From Rhynchopus sp. YZ270_cl-10 (Eukaryota > Euglenozoa > Diplonemea > Diplonemida > Diplonemidae): 64,000 bases of DNA. The notes below the pieces were generated by a model that worked only from the letters and a program-made list of their open reading frames with translations, was not told the DNA's origin and did no database searches. Positions 36,256 to 47,400 of the stretch are shown here, one piece after another; the first letter of the stretch is position 1; the number at the start of each line of letters is the position of its first letter. The stretch spans positions 558,001 through 622,000 of the forward strand of contig OZ037916.1 in NCBI GenBank assembly GCA_964035575.1. Reading direction: 5' to 3'. The translations under genes were made by a program, and so were the position numbers.

Positions 36256-36690
36256 CCTCATTCGGGGACAGTGGTGCACATGACATGTCTCGCAAATGAC
36301 GTCTCGTTGTTCTTAGATACCACACGTAGTAAAGTGCCTGCACCTGGGGGATCTGTGCAGTTGCAGCGTCACACTTTTCTCTCTCTTTTGTATCATACAA
36401 GGCAGCTGCTTATTAAATATGCGCAAAAAGTAAAAACAAGCGACAAATAAAGTCACTTCATGGTTAATCGAAATAAGGGACAAATAAGTACGAAATACAC
36501 TCAAAATAAGGGACACATAAGGGACAAGTAAAGCAAATCAGAACGAAGAAAGTACCGTTTATTAAAGGGGGATCCAAATAATTTCATTATTCGGTAAATC
36601 TGAAAAGCGAAAAGTGCGGCGGAAAAGAAAGTTATTCGGGGGCTTTTATTTTATTCAATTACTTTGTTGGGTTGGAGCCTGTATGTGGGG
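36256..36690 (+). repeat. Conserved 3' flank block, copy 2
   Basis: Same block as after 35260, slightly shorter in the TTATTTGG inverted repeat. The next ~350 bp (36700-37040) hold nothing recognisable. Confidence 0.7.
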
Positions 36691-37048
36691 TAGTGTGTGG
36701 GTGAAGAGGCTAGAGTGGAAGACATCTTGGGGATGGAAAAATACAGCCCGTGGGGTGATTTGAGGACTTTTTTTCAGAAATAATCGCACTTATTGACAAC
36801 GAGGCGGAAATACACAGACCACCAAACAGGTCGAGTTGTGTGCGTTTCACCACAATCTCTCCCATGGGTTTTATCGTGTGATGAGTGTTAAGTTTCTATT
36901 TTGATATTTCTGAATTACACTCTGATTTCACTTTTGTTGGAGGAAAGAAGGCTTCGTCAGGCGTACAACCGACTCAGATGAGAAGGCCCCTTCTGAAGAT
37001 GTTCTTGACCCCCTCAGTCCCCTTTAAACAAAAACACAAAACAAAAAC

Positions 37049-37351
37049 ATGAATATTCTTTTCTTCGCACCGCCTTGCTTCCTACCTCTATCAGAAGCGA
37101 AGTACGAATCATTACTCTCCCTGTTTCTGAGACATCGTAAGGGTGGGAAAATAACGAAGACCTCCCGCTCGACTCACGAAATGAAGGCAAGTGACCACTG
37201 GCCCTGTGCGAGTAAGGACACACAAGCCTGCAGGCAGCACCTTGAAGTGGAGGTCAGGAAGAGAACCAAAGTTGTTTGCAAGTTGTGTGGTGTGCACCTC
37301 TGTGTGGACTGTAGTCGGCACGGCTTTCTTGGACTGACCAATTGTGCCTGA
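37049..37351 (+). pseudogene. Possible piggyBac-type C-terminal zinc-binding remnant
   Basis: The 100-residue frame ends HWPCASKDTQACRQH, then RKRTKVVCKLCGVHLCVDC. The spacing RT-x3-C-x2-C-x3-LC-x2-C resembles the cysteine-rich tail of piggyBac transposases. No catalytic core is present upstream, so it is a remnant if the call is right. It could instead be an unrelated small zinc protein. Confidence 0.35.
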
Positions 37352-37475
37352 TGTGCCTGAGTTGTGTGATGGGAGTGCTTGAAAATCTTGATCCACCCCC
37401 GCTTGCATCAGTATCGGAATTGAGATTTGGTCTCGTGAGGAATATCCATATACCAGCCTTTTTTGTCTCCTTTAG

Positions 37476-39099
37476 TGCAGCGTTTCCTGGGCTACGGGGT
37501 AGGAGGCGATGACACATGATTGTGCACGATGACGCACGATGACAACACGATTTCACTTTTTTTTGTTTTTTTAGTGGTGGTTTGTGTACTGTGTACTGTG
37601 TACTGTGTACTGTGTACTATGGTACTATGGTACTATGGTACTATGGTACTATGGTACTATGGTACTATGGTACTATGGTACTATGGTACTATGGTACTAT
37701 GGTACTATGGTACTATGGTACTATGGTACTATGGTACTATGGTACTATGGTACTATGGTACTATGGTACTATGGTACTATGGTACTATGGTACTATGGTA
37801 CTATGGTACTATGGTACTATGGTACTATGGTACTATGGTACTATGGTACTATGGTACTATGGTACTATGGTACTATGGTACTATGGTACTATGGTACTAT
37901 GGTACTATGGTACTATGGTACTATGGTACTATGGTACTATGGTACTATGGTACTATGGTACTATGGTACTATGGTACTATGGTACTATGGTACTATGGTA
38001 CTATGGTACTATGGTACTATGGTACTATGGTACTATGGTACTATGGTACTATGGTACTATGGTACTATGGTACTATGGTACTATGGTACTATGGTACTAT
38101 GGTACTATGGTACTATGGTACTATGGTACTATGGTACTATGGTACTATGGTACTATGGTACTATGGTACTATGGTACTATGGTACTATGGTACTATGGTA
38201 CTATGGTACTATGGTACTATGGTACTATGGTACTATGGTACTATGGTACTATGGTACTATGGTACTATGGTACTATGGTACTATGGTACTATGGTACTAT
38301 GGTGTGGATGCTTCAATGCAACACTAAACTTTGATACAAAGAGACACAAGTAACTTTTCCTCCCAACATGTGCGCACGGATTCCACCATCCCCCTCCCAG
38401 CCCTAGTGGTGCAACCCCGTGAAACAACCACTGATTAAAATAAAGTGAAATCGTGTTCACATGCCTTTCTCTAAATGCGTCCCCGTTCCCAGATTCGGGC
38501 GAACTCGATTTTTTTCCCGCATTTTTTCCCCGCCTTCTCCACTGCGTTTGGTGTCCACAGCGGCTCAGAGGAGCCCGAAAATAATACTTTGTGGATGAGA
38601 CCGTGGCGCCCCGACGTATGGCGACATCGACCTCGCTCTCGTCTCCGTGAGATTATTACGGAGTTCAACTCGCACCCTTTATGATTAGTTGATCGGGGGT
38701 GTGGATATTGTCTAAAATCCCATCCACCCATGTGACCCAGATTGTGTTCAATTGGGTCGAATTTCCAAGGTGCTTCTCAATTTTGTCAGGGAGGCGCGCG
38801 CAAAGCGCAAAAACCCGGAAAAAGGGCATACAAGTCACACAAAAAAGACGCGAAAAGGGCGGGGAAAAAACCGGTCCCCAGCGAAAAACCCCGGAAAATA
38901 GGATCGTCATGGTTGAAGTCTGTCGTGTTGTCATCGTGTGTCATCGACAAGACAAGCTGAGGAAGGTGCAGGGTGATTGGCTGCGAAACCCCCCAATTGC
39001 CCCCTTAAAAAATGCACCAGAGCGATAACGCACGATGACACACGATGACGCACGATGACACACGATTTAGCACGATAACCGAGCCTGAAAACGCTGCAA
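37476..39099. mobile_element. TIR element carrying a GGTACTAT satellite
   Basis: Ends TGCAGCGTTTCCTGGGCT and, inverted, TGCAGCGTTTTCAGGCT. Flanked by TTTAG at 37471-37475 and 39100-39104. The homologous upstream region of paralog 1 (near 33617) is uninterrupted at this site, so the insertion is real. Inside are the satellite, two ACGATGACAC-rich segments near the ends and about 700 bp of sequence without a gene. Non-autonomous. Confidence 0.75.
37584..38302. repeat. GTAC satellite 1: about five GTACTGT then ~86 GGTACTAT units
   Basis: The array opens with 7-bp GTACTGT units (the unit of the array at 47.2 kb) and switches at about 37614 to a perfect 8-bp unit up to 38302. Long frames through it are all repetitive (YGTMVLW) and are not genes. 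Confidence 0.95.
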
Positions 39100-39341
39100 T
39101 TTAGGGTGCTTTTACGAACCCGCTCCAGCCTCTCATCGTCTTCCATCAGCTTTTTCTAACAGCTTCTTGCGCTGGTCTCCCGTCACTCAGTTTTGCATTC
39201 ACTGAGAGCAACACTGTGCATCTCCCTTGAAAACTTTTTACTTTGTCCCGTTTGCATATTTTTGCTCAACAAAACCCTTACTTTATCACCATATTTTCCA
39301 CCAGACTGCGACACGCTTGATCCATATTCAGCAGGGTATTG

Positions 39342-40829
39342 ATGCCCCCCAGGCATAGGTCTGTGAAGAAAACGGGAGGAAAGAAGGCTGCAAAAAAAGC
39401 AGTGAAGAAGGCTGTGAAAGAGGCTGTGAAGAAGGCATGCAAACCTTGTGACAAGAGTGCACCGACGCCCGCAGAAAAGGCATCTACTACGAACAAGCTA
39501 AAGGCTAAGGTCAACCCTGTGCTGAAGCCTATCGACCTGAAACCCTTTCGTAATCCAGCTGCGCAGAACCTACTTCACCCCACCAGAGAATGGCACCTCG
39601 ACTGGGTGGAACCCTTTTGCGATCTGCAATTTAACAGTGGTCTTGGGTTTACCGAGGAAGACCGCAAGAGGTACACGAGTGAGGAAATGCTCGAGTTTGC
39701 CTATTGCCCTGCCGTAAGGGACGATATCGTGGAAGGAACGTGGGAGCTGGAAATGTGGTATACGAAAAATTGGTGTGACGGGCTTGTCCATCGGGAGGTC
39801 GGTTCCACCTTCGAAAAGCTGCAGGAGGTCCTCCGCCAGCACGCGACTCGCGAGAAAGGCTTGGAAGTGGTCAGCAAGTCGGCGATGGGCAACAGTGCGT
39901 TGGCACATCGACTGGCAAGCTTATGTGGGTTCGACGGCGCCAGGTTCACGGTCACCCACCGCTCCACCGCCTTCGAGTTTGCAGGGGAAAAGGTAAACAG
40001 AAATGGTGCTGTTTACGCGGCGAAGCGCATTGGCGAAGGAGCACATCAACTTGTCTTGCTCTGGGAGGACAAACTGTCGGTGGACTCCTCGGGTGATGAC
40101 AACCCGACTGAAGAGTTGCTGCGGGCCTCTGCTGCTCAAATCATCGGGCAGATGATTTCGGTCCACTACCAGAATGTGGTGGAGAGAAAGTGTGAGCCAT
40201 GCACGGTGTACGCCATCCGCCTCATCGACGACATGGTTGCCTTCTTCAAAATGGAGATGACTGCAGAGCAGGTTGAGGCAGTGTGCGTGAAGGGTGTCAT
40301 CCCAAACTCCAAACTCAAGGTATGAAGTTGTTGTTGCCCTTTTTTTTGTTGCATTATCAACAATCACACTACCCCACGAGTGGAGATCCGTCACCGTGTC
40401 GACCGAAGCCTTTGTGCTTCAAAAAGGTTAAGACGCAGGTTGTCCTCAACCCTGAAGAAAAGATTTTGTTGTCCAAGTGCATCACTCCGGGGTTCGAGAA
40501 CCCTCGGAGTGTCAGTGCCTGCGTCCCAGAGGCGTTTGCACTATTAACTTCACTTTGTTATTTCCTCACAGAGTTCAATTCAGTGGTGAATATTATGCTT
40601 GTTGGGTGTTTTCCTTCCCTTTTTGTTTCAACAGGTTGAATACACTCCAAGACACGCACTGGAAGCTGGCAAGGAGTACGGAATAAGTTTGCTTACCCCA
40701 ACGAACCGACAGTTGTTCGTACGTACGATGACGTGCATCCGTGATGAAATCTTGAAGCGTGATCTGCCTGAATCACCAAAATGGGAGTCGAAGAAAGATG
40801 GACTGGATGTGATTCTCTCTGATTTCTAG
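39342..40829 (+). CDS. Nuclease-like paralog 2, H1-like basic N-terminus
   Basis: Exons 39342-40319 and 40635-40829; 390 residues, very close to paralog 1, including the basic tail and VLLWEDKL. Divergence from paralog 1 is concentrated in the middle (RKRYTSEEMLEF, EMWYTKNWCDG), as if that surface were under different selection. The intron carries an 83-bp insertion (40471-40553) absent from the other copies. Its upstream region is separated from older flank by the satellite-bearing element ending at 39099. Confidence 0.65.
40471..40553 (+). mobile_element. 83-bp twin-hairpin insertion in the paralog 2 intron
   Basis: Paralogs 1 and 1b read straight through this point. The insert is flanked by TTTGTT on both sides. 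It contains hairpin CACTCCG...CGGAGTG, whose arm GGGTTCGAGAACC resembles a pol III B-box. A second hairpin, AGTGCCTGCGTC...GGCGTTTGCACT, follows. No TIRs are seen; a tiny SINE-like element is the best guess. Confidence 0.6.
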
Positions 40830-41265
40830 CCTCATTCGGGGACAGTGGTGCACATGACATGTCTCGCAAATGACGTCTCGTTGTTCTTAGATACCACACG
40901 TAGTAAAGTGCCTGCACCTGGGGGATCTGTGCAGTTGCAGCGTCACACTTTTCTCTCTCTTGTATCATACAAGGCAGCTGCTTATTAAATATGCGCAAAA
41001 AGTAAAAACAAGCGACAAATAAAGTCACTTCATTGTTCATCGAAATAAGGGACAAATAAGTACGAAATACACTCAAAATAAGGGACACATAAGGGACAAG
41101 TAAAGCAAATCAGGACGAAGAAAGTACCGTTTATTAAAGGGGGGTCCAAATAATTTCATTATTCGGTAAATCTGAAAAGCGAAAAGTGCGGCGGAAAAGA
41201 AAGTTATTTGTGGGCAAACTTATTCGGGGGCCTTTATTTTATTCAATTACTTTGTTGGGTAGAGA
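40830..41265 (+). repeat. Conserved 3' flank block, copy 3
   Basis: As after paralog 1. It stops at TTGTTGGGTAGAG, where sequence unique to paralog 3 begins. Confidence 0.7.
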
Positions 41266-41473
41266 CCTAATTGTATTCTGAAGTGTTGTGGACAATGCAT
41301 CATCCTTCGTGTCCATAGTTGTTTCCAAAGTTCTGTAGCGCATTGTCCTTGTTGTCCATTGTACCTCAAGAGTTCCCTGACTCCAGTTTTCACTTGCTAT
41401 CCAACTTTCCCATGACCCTCCTTTGAGGATCCGAATTCTCCCTTGTTTACGAGAAACAACACAAAGACAAACA

Positions 41474-44400
41474 ATGCATCGGCTTCTGTACACACGTACC
41501 ACCAGGGTACCATCGCATGTCTCGCGGGCGTTCTCAGTTACCCCTACGCTGTGGAACAAGAGTACCAAGTCCAAGCCGATCGACCTGAAACCCTTTACGA
41601 AGCCAAGAAGCAAGAAAGGGAACCTTCACCCCACCAGCAAATGGCACCTCGACTGGGTGGAACCCTTTTGCGATCTGCAATTTAAGAGTGGTCTTGGGTT
41701 CACCAAGGACAACCTCGAGAACGTCGACCTGCTTCCGGAACAGAAAGTGTTTGCCGAGTGCACTGCCGGAAGGGACGACATTCTCAAAAGAGACTGGGAG
41801 CTGGACGTGAAGGGTGTGGAGGAGCGGCTTATAGCGTTTGTCGAGTCTCGGGTTAATGTCGTCTTCGACTATATGCAGGACTTCCTCCTGCAGAGCGAGC
41901 TTACTACAGAAGTCTTGGGGAAGGACCTCATCCCCTCATTTACACGGGCCCTGGTCAATCTATGCGGATTAGGCACCCGAGCGTTCGAGTTCAGTCGTCG
42001 TTCGATTGCCTTCAAGTTTGCCGGGAAGCAGATCAACAACGGGGCTGACGTTTACGTGGCAAAGCGCAGAGGAGCAATGAGGAAAGTTGTCTTGATGTGG
42101 GAGGACAAACTGCCGAGAAACGCGGGAGAAGACGTGACGAAGACCATACTGCGGACCTCTGCTGCCGAAATCATCGGGCAGATGATTGCAGTCCACTACC
42201 AGAATGTGGTGGAGATAAAGTTTGAGCCATGCACGGTGTACGCCATCCGCCTCATCGACGACATGGTTGCCTTCTTCAAAATGGAGATGACTGCAGAGCA
42301 GGTTGAGGCAGTGTGCGTGAAGGGTGTCATCCCAAACTCCAAACTCAAGGTATGAAGTTGTTGTTGCCCTTTTTTTTTTGGGTTTTTCTCTTTAATACCC
42401 ATTTTCCTAGTACCCATTCTCGTTAATACCCATTTTCAAAAGTGGGTACTAACGAAAAGAAAAAGTGGGTATTAAAGAAAAGAAAAAATGGGTATTATCG
42501 AAAATATTTTGGGTACCTGGGTACTGGGTACTGGGTACTGGGTACTGGGTACTGGGTACTGGGTACTGGGTACTGGGTACTGGGTACTGGGTACTGGGTA
42601 CTGGGTACTGGGTACTGGGTACTGGGTACTGGGTACTGGGTACTGGGTACTGGGTACTGGGTACTGGGTACTGGGTACTGGGTACTGGGTACTGGGTACT
42701 GGGTACTGGGTACTGGGTACTGGGTACTGGGTACTGGGTACTGGGTACTGGGTACTGGGTACTGGGTACTGGGTACTGGGTACTGGGTACTGGGTACTGG
42801 GTACTGGGTACTGGGTACTGGGTACTGGGTACTGGGTACTGGGTACTGGGTACTGGGTACTGGGTACTGGGTACTGGGTACTGGGTACTGGGTACTGGGT
42901 ACTGGGTACTGGGTACTGGGTACTGGGTACTGGGTACTGGGTACTGGGTACTGGGTACTGGGTACTGGGTACTGGGTACTGGGTACTGGGTACTGGGTAC
43001 TGGGTACTGGGTACTGGGTACTGGGTACTGGGTACTGGGTACTGGGTACTGGGTACTGGGTACTGGGTACTGGGTACTGGGTACTGGGTACTGGGTACTG
43101 GGTACTGGGTACTGGGTACTGGGTACTGGGTACTGGGTACTGGGTACTGGGTACTGGGTACTGGGTACTGGGCACTGGGCACTGGGCACCCAGAGAAGGC
43201 ACCTTGACAGCAGCGAAGGCGCAAGACAAGGTATGTAAATATGTTTACTGGTGAATATTCAACAACCTCCATACCCACCTTTTTACTCAAATGATTTCAA
43301 TGGGTTCACTTTCACTCCACCTCTCACTCCCCATCGGTTACTATGATGCAGAAGCGCCTCCCCATTTGCTACAAAATGGCATGTTCTCCTGGAAACAGGT
43401 GGACCTCTTCGTTGCTGCATTCATGCAGAACTAGGCCAACTTATTTTTTTAAGAAGTCGCCTTCTTTAATTTCCCCACCACTCACAACTTCACTTTTAAA
43501 CAGGTATCGCGAGTGCAACATCGAGAACCAACTGCGCAGAACGAGCGAACATATTGGACATTTATATTGCGAACATATTGAACCTTCGCCGCTCTCCGAC
43601 ATTCAGGAACTCAAAATTCAAAGGGCGTTCACCGGCATCAATCTCGGGAGAATATCTACGGTGAAAAGGGGGTGGGAACACTTTGTCAGTCACTGCTATA
43701 GCCATTAACCCAGGGAGCATAGCTAGTGCAAGAAATTCGACTTTGGAAACCTTCCGGAAAGTCTGTCCTCTGCTTACGGAGGACTAGACACAAGAAAATA
43801 TTGTTTGTTCCCCCAGAAAACCAGTGCACAATTCACACTCCTTGTGGGTGGTCTTGTTGCCTTTTCGTCATAGTAATTTTGGCCCAGGCATGCTCTTGAA
43901 GCATGACAATTTAGTGTGTATGGGGCAGGGTGTTGTTTTGTTCTGAATTCTCTTTGTTATAACATCTAAGTCAATCGCGGGTGGTGGTTTGTGTAGCGTG
44001 AGGCACTCTTTTTAGCAAACTTCCTGCGGCTGCTAAAGTGTTATTTCTTCGGATTTAACAACGTACAGCGTAACATAGTGGTTTAGCCTGGTCGACACAA
44101 CCTTTGATAGATACGGGATAACCAACCCCCTTCGACCCCTCGTGGGTTCACTGAACAAGCCCTAGTGGTAGTTAAACGCGATTGACATTTACATTCCTAG
44201 AGATGAAAGAACAAGACAACACTTCTGTACCCGCGCATCAAAATTGTGGAAAACTTTGCACCCCAAACACCCTCAACAACGCCCGCCAAAAGGCGCCCCT
44301 TGTTGCTGGGAGTTGGTTCTCATGATACCTGCACAGCGGGCATTCCTCTGAGTCCAACGCATGTTTGGCCTGTCTGCGGCGTTGTACTTCAGGTGCACGA

Positions 44401-47400
44401 AGACAGGGTCTGGTGGTAAATTTTGCGTAGTACTGCGACGTGGTACTGCGTGGGTCTGGGAACCTGGGTACCTGGGTACAGGAAATTTGTTGTGGAAGAC
44501 ATCAACCACCATGCATTGAGGAGGGTAAGACAGTGTTCGCAGTTTCTACCTGATAGCATTACAACATTTAACTTCTCCACGGGGGTCTTGGGCCGTTCAC
44601 TCGGTTCTACCTTGACTACCGGAAGATATTCTTGAGGCCTTTTTGGTCTCTAGAATATCCGGTCTTCCCGAACGGAGGCACACTTTGTGTGTTACTACGA
44701 CCTGGCAATTTCCAGCAGTAGGTTAAGTAATCTTTCTTGTAAATTGTTGGATCATTATCTCCTCAGTGCATGAATGCCCCACGTGACTGGACACTTTTGT
44801 GTTTGTCATGTGGAGCTGTGGTTGCTCTTTCACGGCTTTTTTCCTGTTCCTGGGTACCTGTTCCTGGACCTGGGTATCTGGGTACCTGGGTACCTGGGTA
44901 CCTGGGTACCTGGGTACCTGGGTACCTGGGTACCTGGGTACCTGGGTACCTGGGTACCTGGGTACCTGGGTACCTGGGTACCTGGGTACCTGGGTACCTG
45001 GGTACCTGGGTACCTGGGTACCTGGGTACCTGGGTACCTGGGTACCTGGGTACCTGGGTACCTGGGTACCTGGGTACCTGGGTACCTGGGTACCTGGGTA
45101 CCTGGGTACCTGGGTATCTGGGTACCTGGGTACCTGGGTACCTGGGTACCTGGGTACCTGGGTACCTGGGCACCTGGGTACCTGGGTATCTGGGTACCTG
45201 GGTACCCAGTACCCAGGTACCCAAAATATTTTCGATAATACCCATTTTTTCTTTTCTTTAATACCCACTTTTTATTTTCGTTAGTACCCACTTTTGAAAA
45301 ATGGGTATTAACGAAAATGGGTACTAGGAAAATGGGTACCACCGGATTTAACCCTTTTTTTTTTCGTACCAACAATCACACCAGGGGTTAAGTTAGCTTT
45401 TTTTTTTTCTCGCTGAGTCGGGTTTTCTGGGTTTTTTCGGGTTTTCTGGATTTTGCGAAAAATAACCCATTCCCTCCGCGAGCGCAGCGAGCGGAAAATT
45501 TTTAAGGTGCACCTCCGCGAGCGTAGCGAGCGAAATTTTTTTTTCGCAATTTTTGGGGCAAAGTTCAAAAATCCCACCAAAAAGTGGGGGACCCTGGGGG
45601 GTTTTTGGATCTGTCCTAACAATTTTGGAGCATAAATTTGAAGAACAGGACTGGTGTACCCCTCACCGACCTCAGTTCCCACGTCCTGCCTCACCCGCAC
45701 TCTCGCAACACTAGTACTGAACCCGAAGTTCGCCAGAGATCCCTGTTGCCTCTTCATATGAATAATTCCCAGTTCTGACGGGGGGTTTGTTTGGGTCGGG
45801 AGGATTTTTTTCCTTAGAGGGTGGGGTGGGAGGGGCTCCGCCCACCCCTACCCCACCTTCCCAGCCTACACCACCCAAAAATTTGGATTTTTTTTTTTTT
45901 TTTTCAGATTCCATTTTTTTTTTTTTTTTTTGAAAAACCCGAAAACCCGAAAACCGGGTTTTGAAAACCCAGAAACCCGCCCTAACTTAACCCCTGAATC
46001 ACACTACCCCACGAGTGGAGATCTGTCACCGTGTCGGCCGAAGCCTTTGTGCTTCAAAAAGGTTAAGACGCAGGTTGTCCTCAACCCTGAAGAGAAGCTT
46101 TTGTTATTATGGGGTGTCCCGGGGGTACCGCACTAACACCCACCTACACACACTTTCACACCATTTCACCGAATTACACCCCATTACACCCCCTTTCACC
46201 CATAAAGCAGCACTGGAAGGCACTGGAAGTGCGTTATGTGGGGTTTGAGAGTACTGCAGGGTTTTCGCTATGGGGGTACCGGGGTACCGCCGGTACCCCC
46301 AAAGAAAAATTTGGGAAAAAAAACCGATTTTTGGGGGTACCGCGGTACCCCCAACGGTACTTGAGGGTTTAGGGTTAGTGGGAAATGTTTTTTTTCTTCT
46401 TTTTTTTTTCCTCTCGGCAAGACATGGCGCAAATCTTTCAATTGCGGCCATAATCGGGGGAAAATATGCTTCTGTGGGGTCCTTGCCGTTCCGAGAGAAG
46501 GAAAAAGTAGCGTACCGTGCGCCTGCGGCGCAAAACTTATGAGCGGAATCCCACAGCCCTCTACCATAGTTTGTCTGTAAAAATGTTTGATTTTAAGTCA
46601 CAATTTTTGAAATGTTGCGTACCGTGGCTTCGACACAAAGTTTAGATATTATGACTGCCGTTTCTTCTTGTACTGAGGGAAGGCAGGCGTAGAAAAAACA
46701 TGAGAAAAAGGGTTGGTTTGGTTCTTGCTGTACATCACCATCCCACGTCATCACGTATTTACCTGAAATGAACGGACCTTTTCGCGCGGAGCGCGAAAAT
46801 TTTTTTTGACCCTTTTTTTGCTGGTACCCCCCAAAAAAAAAAAATAGCGATTTCTGGCGAAAACACTGAGTACTCTAAACAAAAAAGGTGGGCGTCGGGC
46901 TGCTATTTCTTTTTAGCTCCTGCTTTGGCAGGGTAGGAACCGGGGAGGGCTGGGAAAAACAAAATACCACCATATTCAGCAGAAAAAGTTCATTTTTCGC
47001 TTTTTCCGTTTTCCCCACTCTGTTCGCGATATTTGGTGCTCCAAAAATTTGCCGGAACCGAAAATCGTTTAGTTTGGGTGTATTGAGGCCAGGGAAGAAT
47101 TGTGTGAATACATGAAAATATTCCTGATAGGGTGGCATTCGGCCGCAACATCAGCTGTTTTGGTCATTTTTGCTTTGTACAGTGCTGTGTACTGTGTACT
47201 GTGTACTGTGTACTGTGTACTGTGTACTGTGTACTGTGTACTGTGTACTGTGTACTGTGTACTGTGTACTGTGTACTGTGTACTGTGTACTGTGTACTGT
47301 GTACTGTGTACTGTGTACTGTGTACTGTGTACTGTGTACTGTGTACTGTGTACTGTGTACTGTGTACTGTGTACTGTGTACTGTGTACTGTGTACTGTGT

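Larger units (their letters stand above)
42380..45354. mobile_element. Foldback-type element with satellite arms
   Basis: Outer arms 42396-42525 and 45209-45340 are inverted copies of about 130 bp with few differences, rich in TACCCATTTT and GGGTATTA words. Each arm runs inward into a GTAC satellite, but the two satellites differ (7-bp and 8-bp units). Ends are GGGTT.../...AACCC with T-runs on both sides. The intron of copy 1b is intact at this site. The interior (43190-44870) carries the structured blocks and no clear gene. Confidence 0.8.

Noticed and set aside
37520-38353. Long frames encoding YGTMVLW repeats on three + frames (and similar ones at 42.4-43.3, 44.7-45.4, 47.1-48.0 and 61.7-62.0 kb)
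   Set aside because: They exist only because a 7- or 8-bp satellite has no stop in those frames. Several overlap in different frames with pure repeat peptides.
43343-43708. 121-residue frame inside the foldback element
   Set aside because: Not conserved in the sister interior near 60.7 kb, no motif, and its end overlaps the RNA-like block.
46109-46567. Short frames around 46.1-46.6 kb (Gly-Thr-Pro rich)
   Set aside because: They follow GGTACC-rich simple sequence in a non-autonomous element on both strands.
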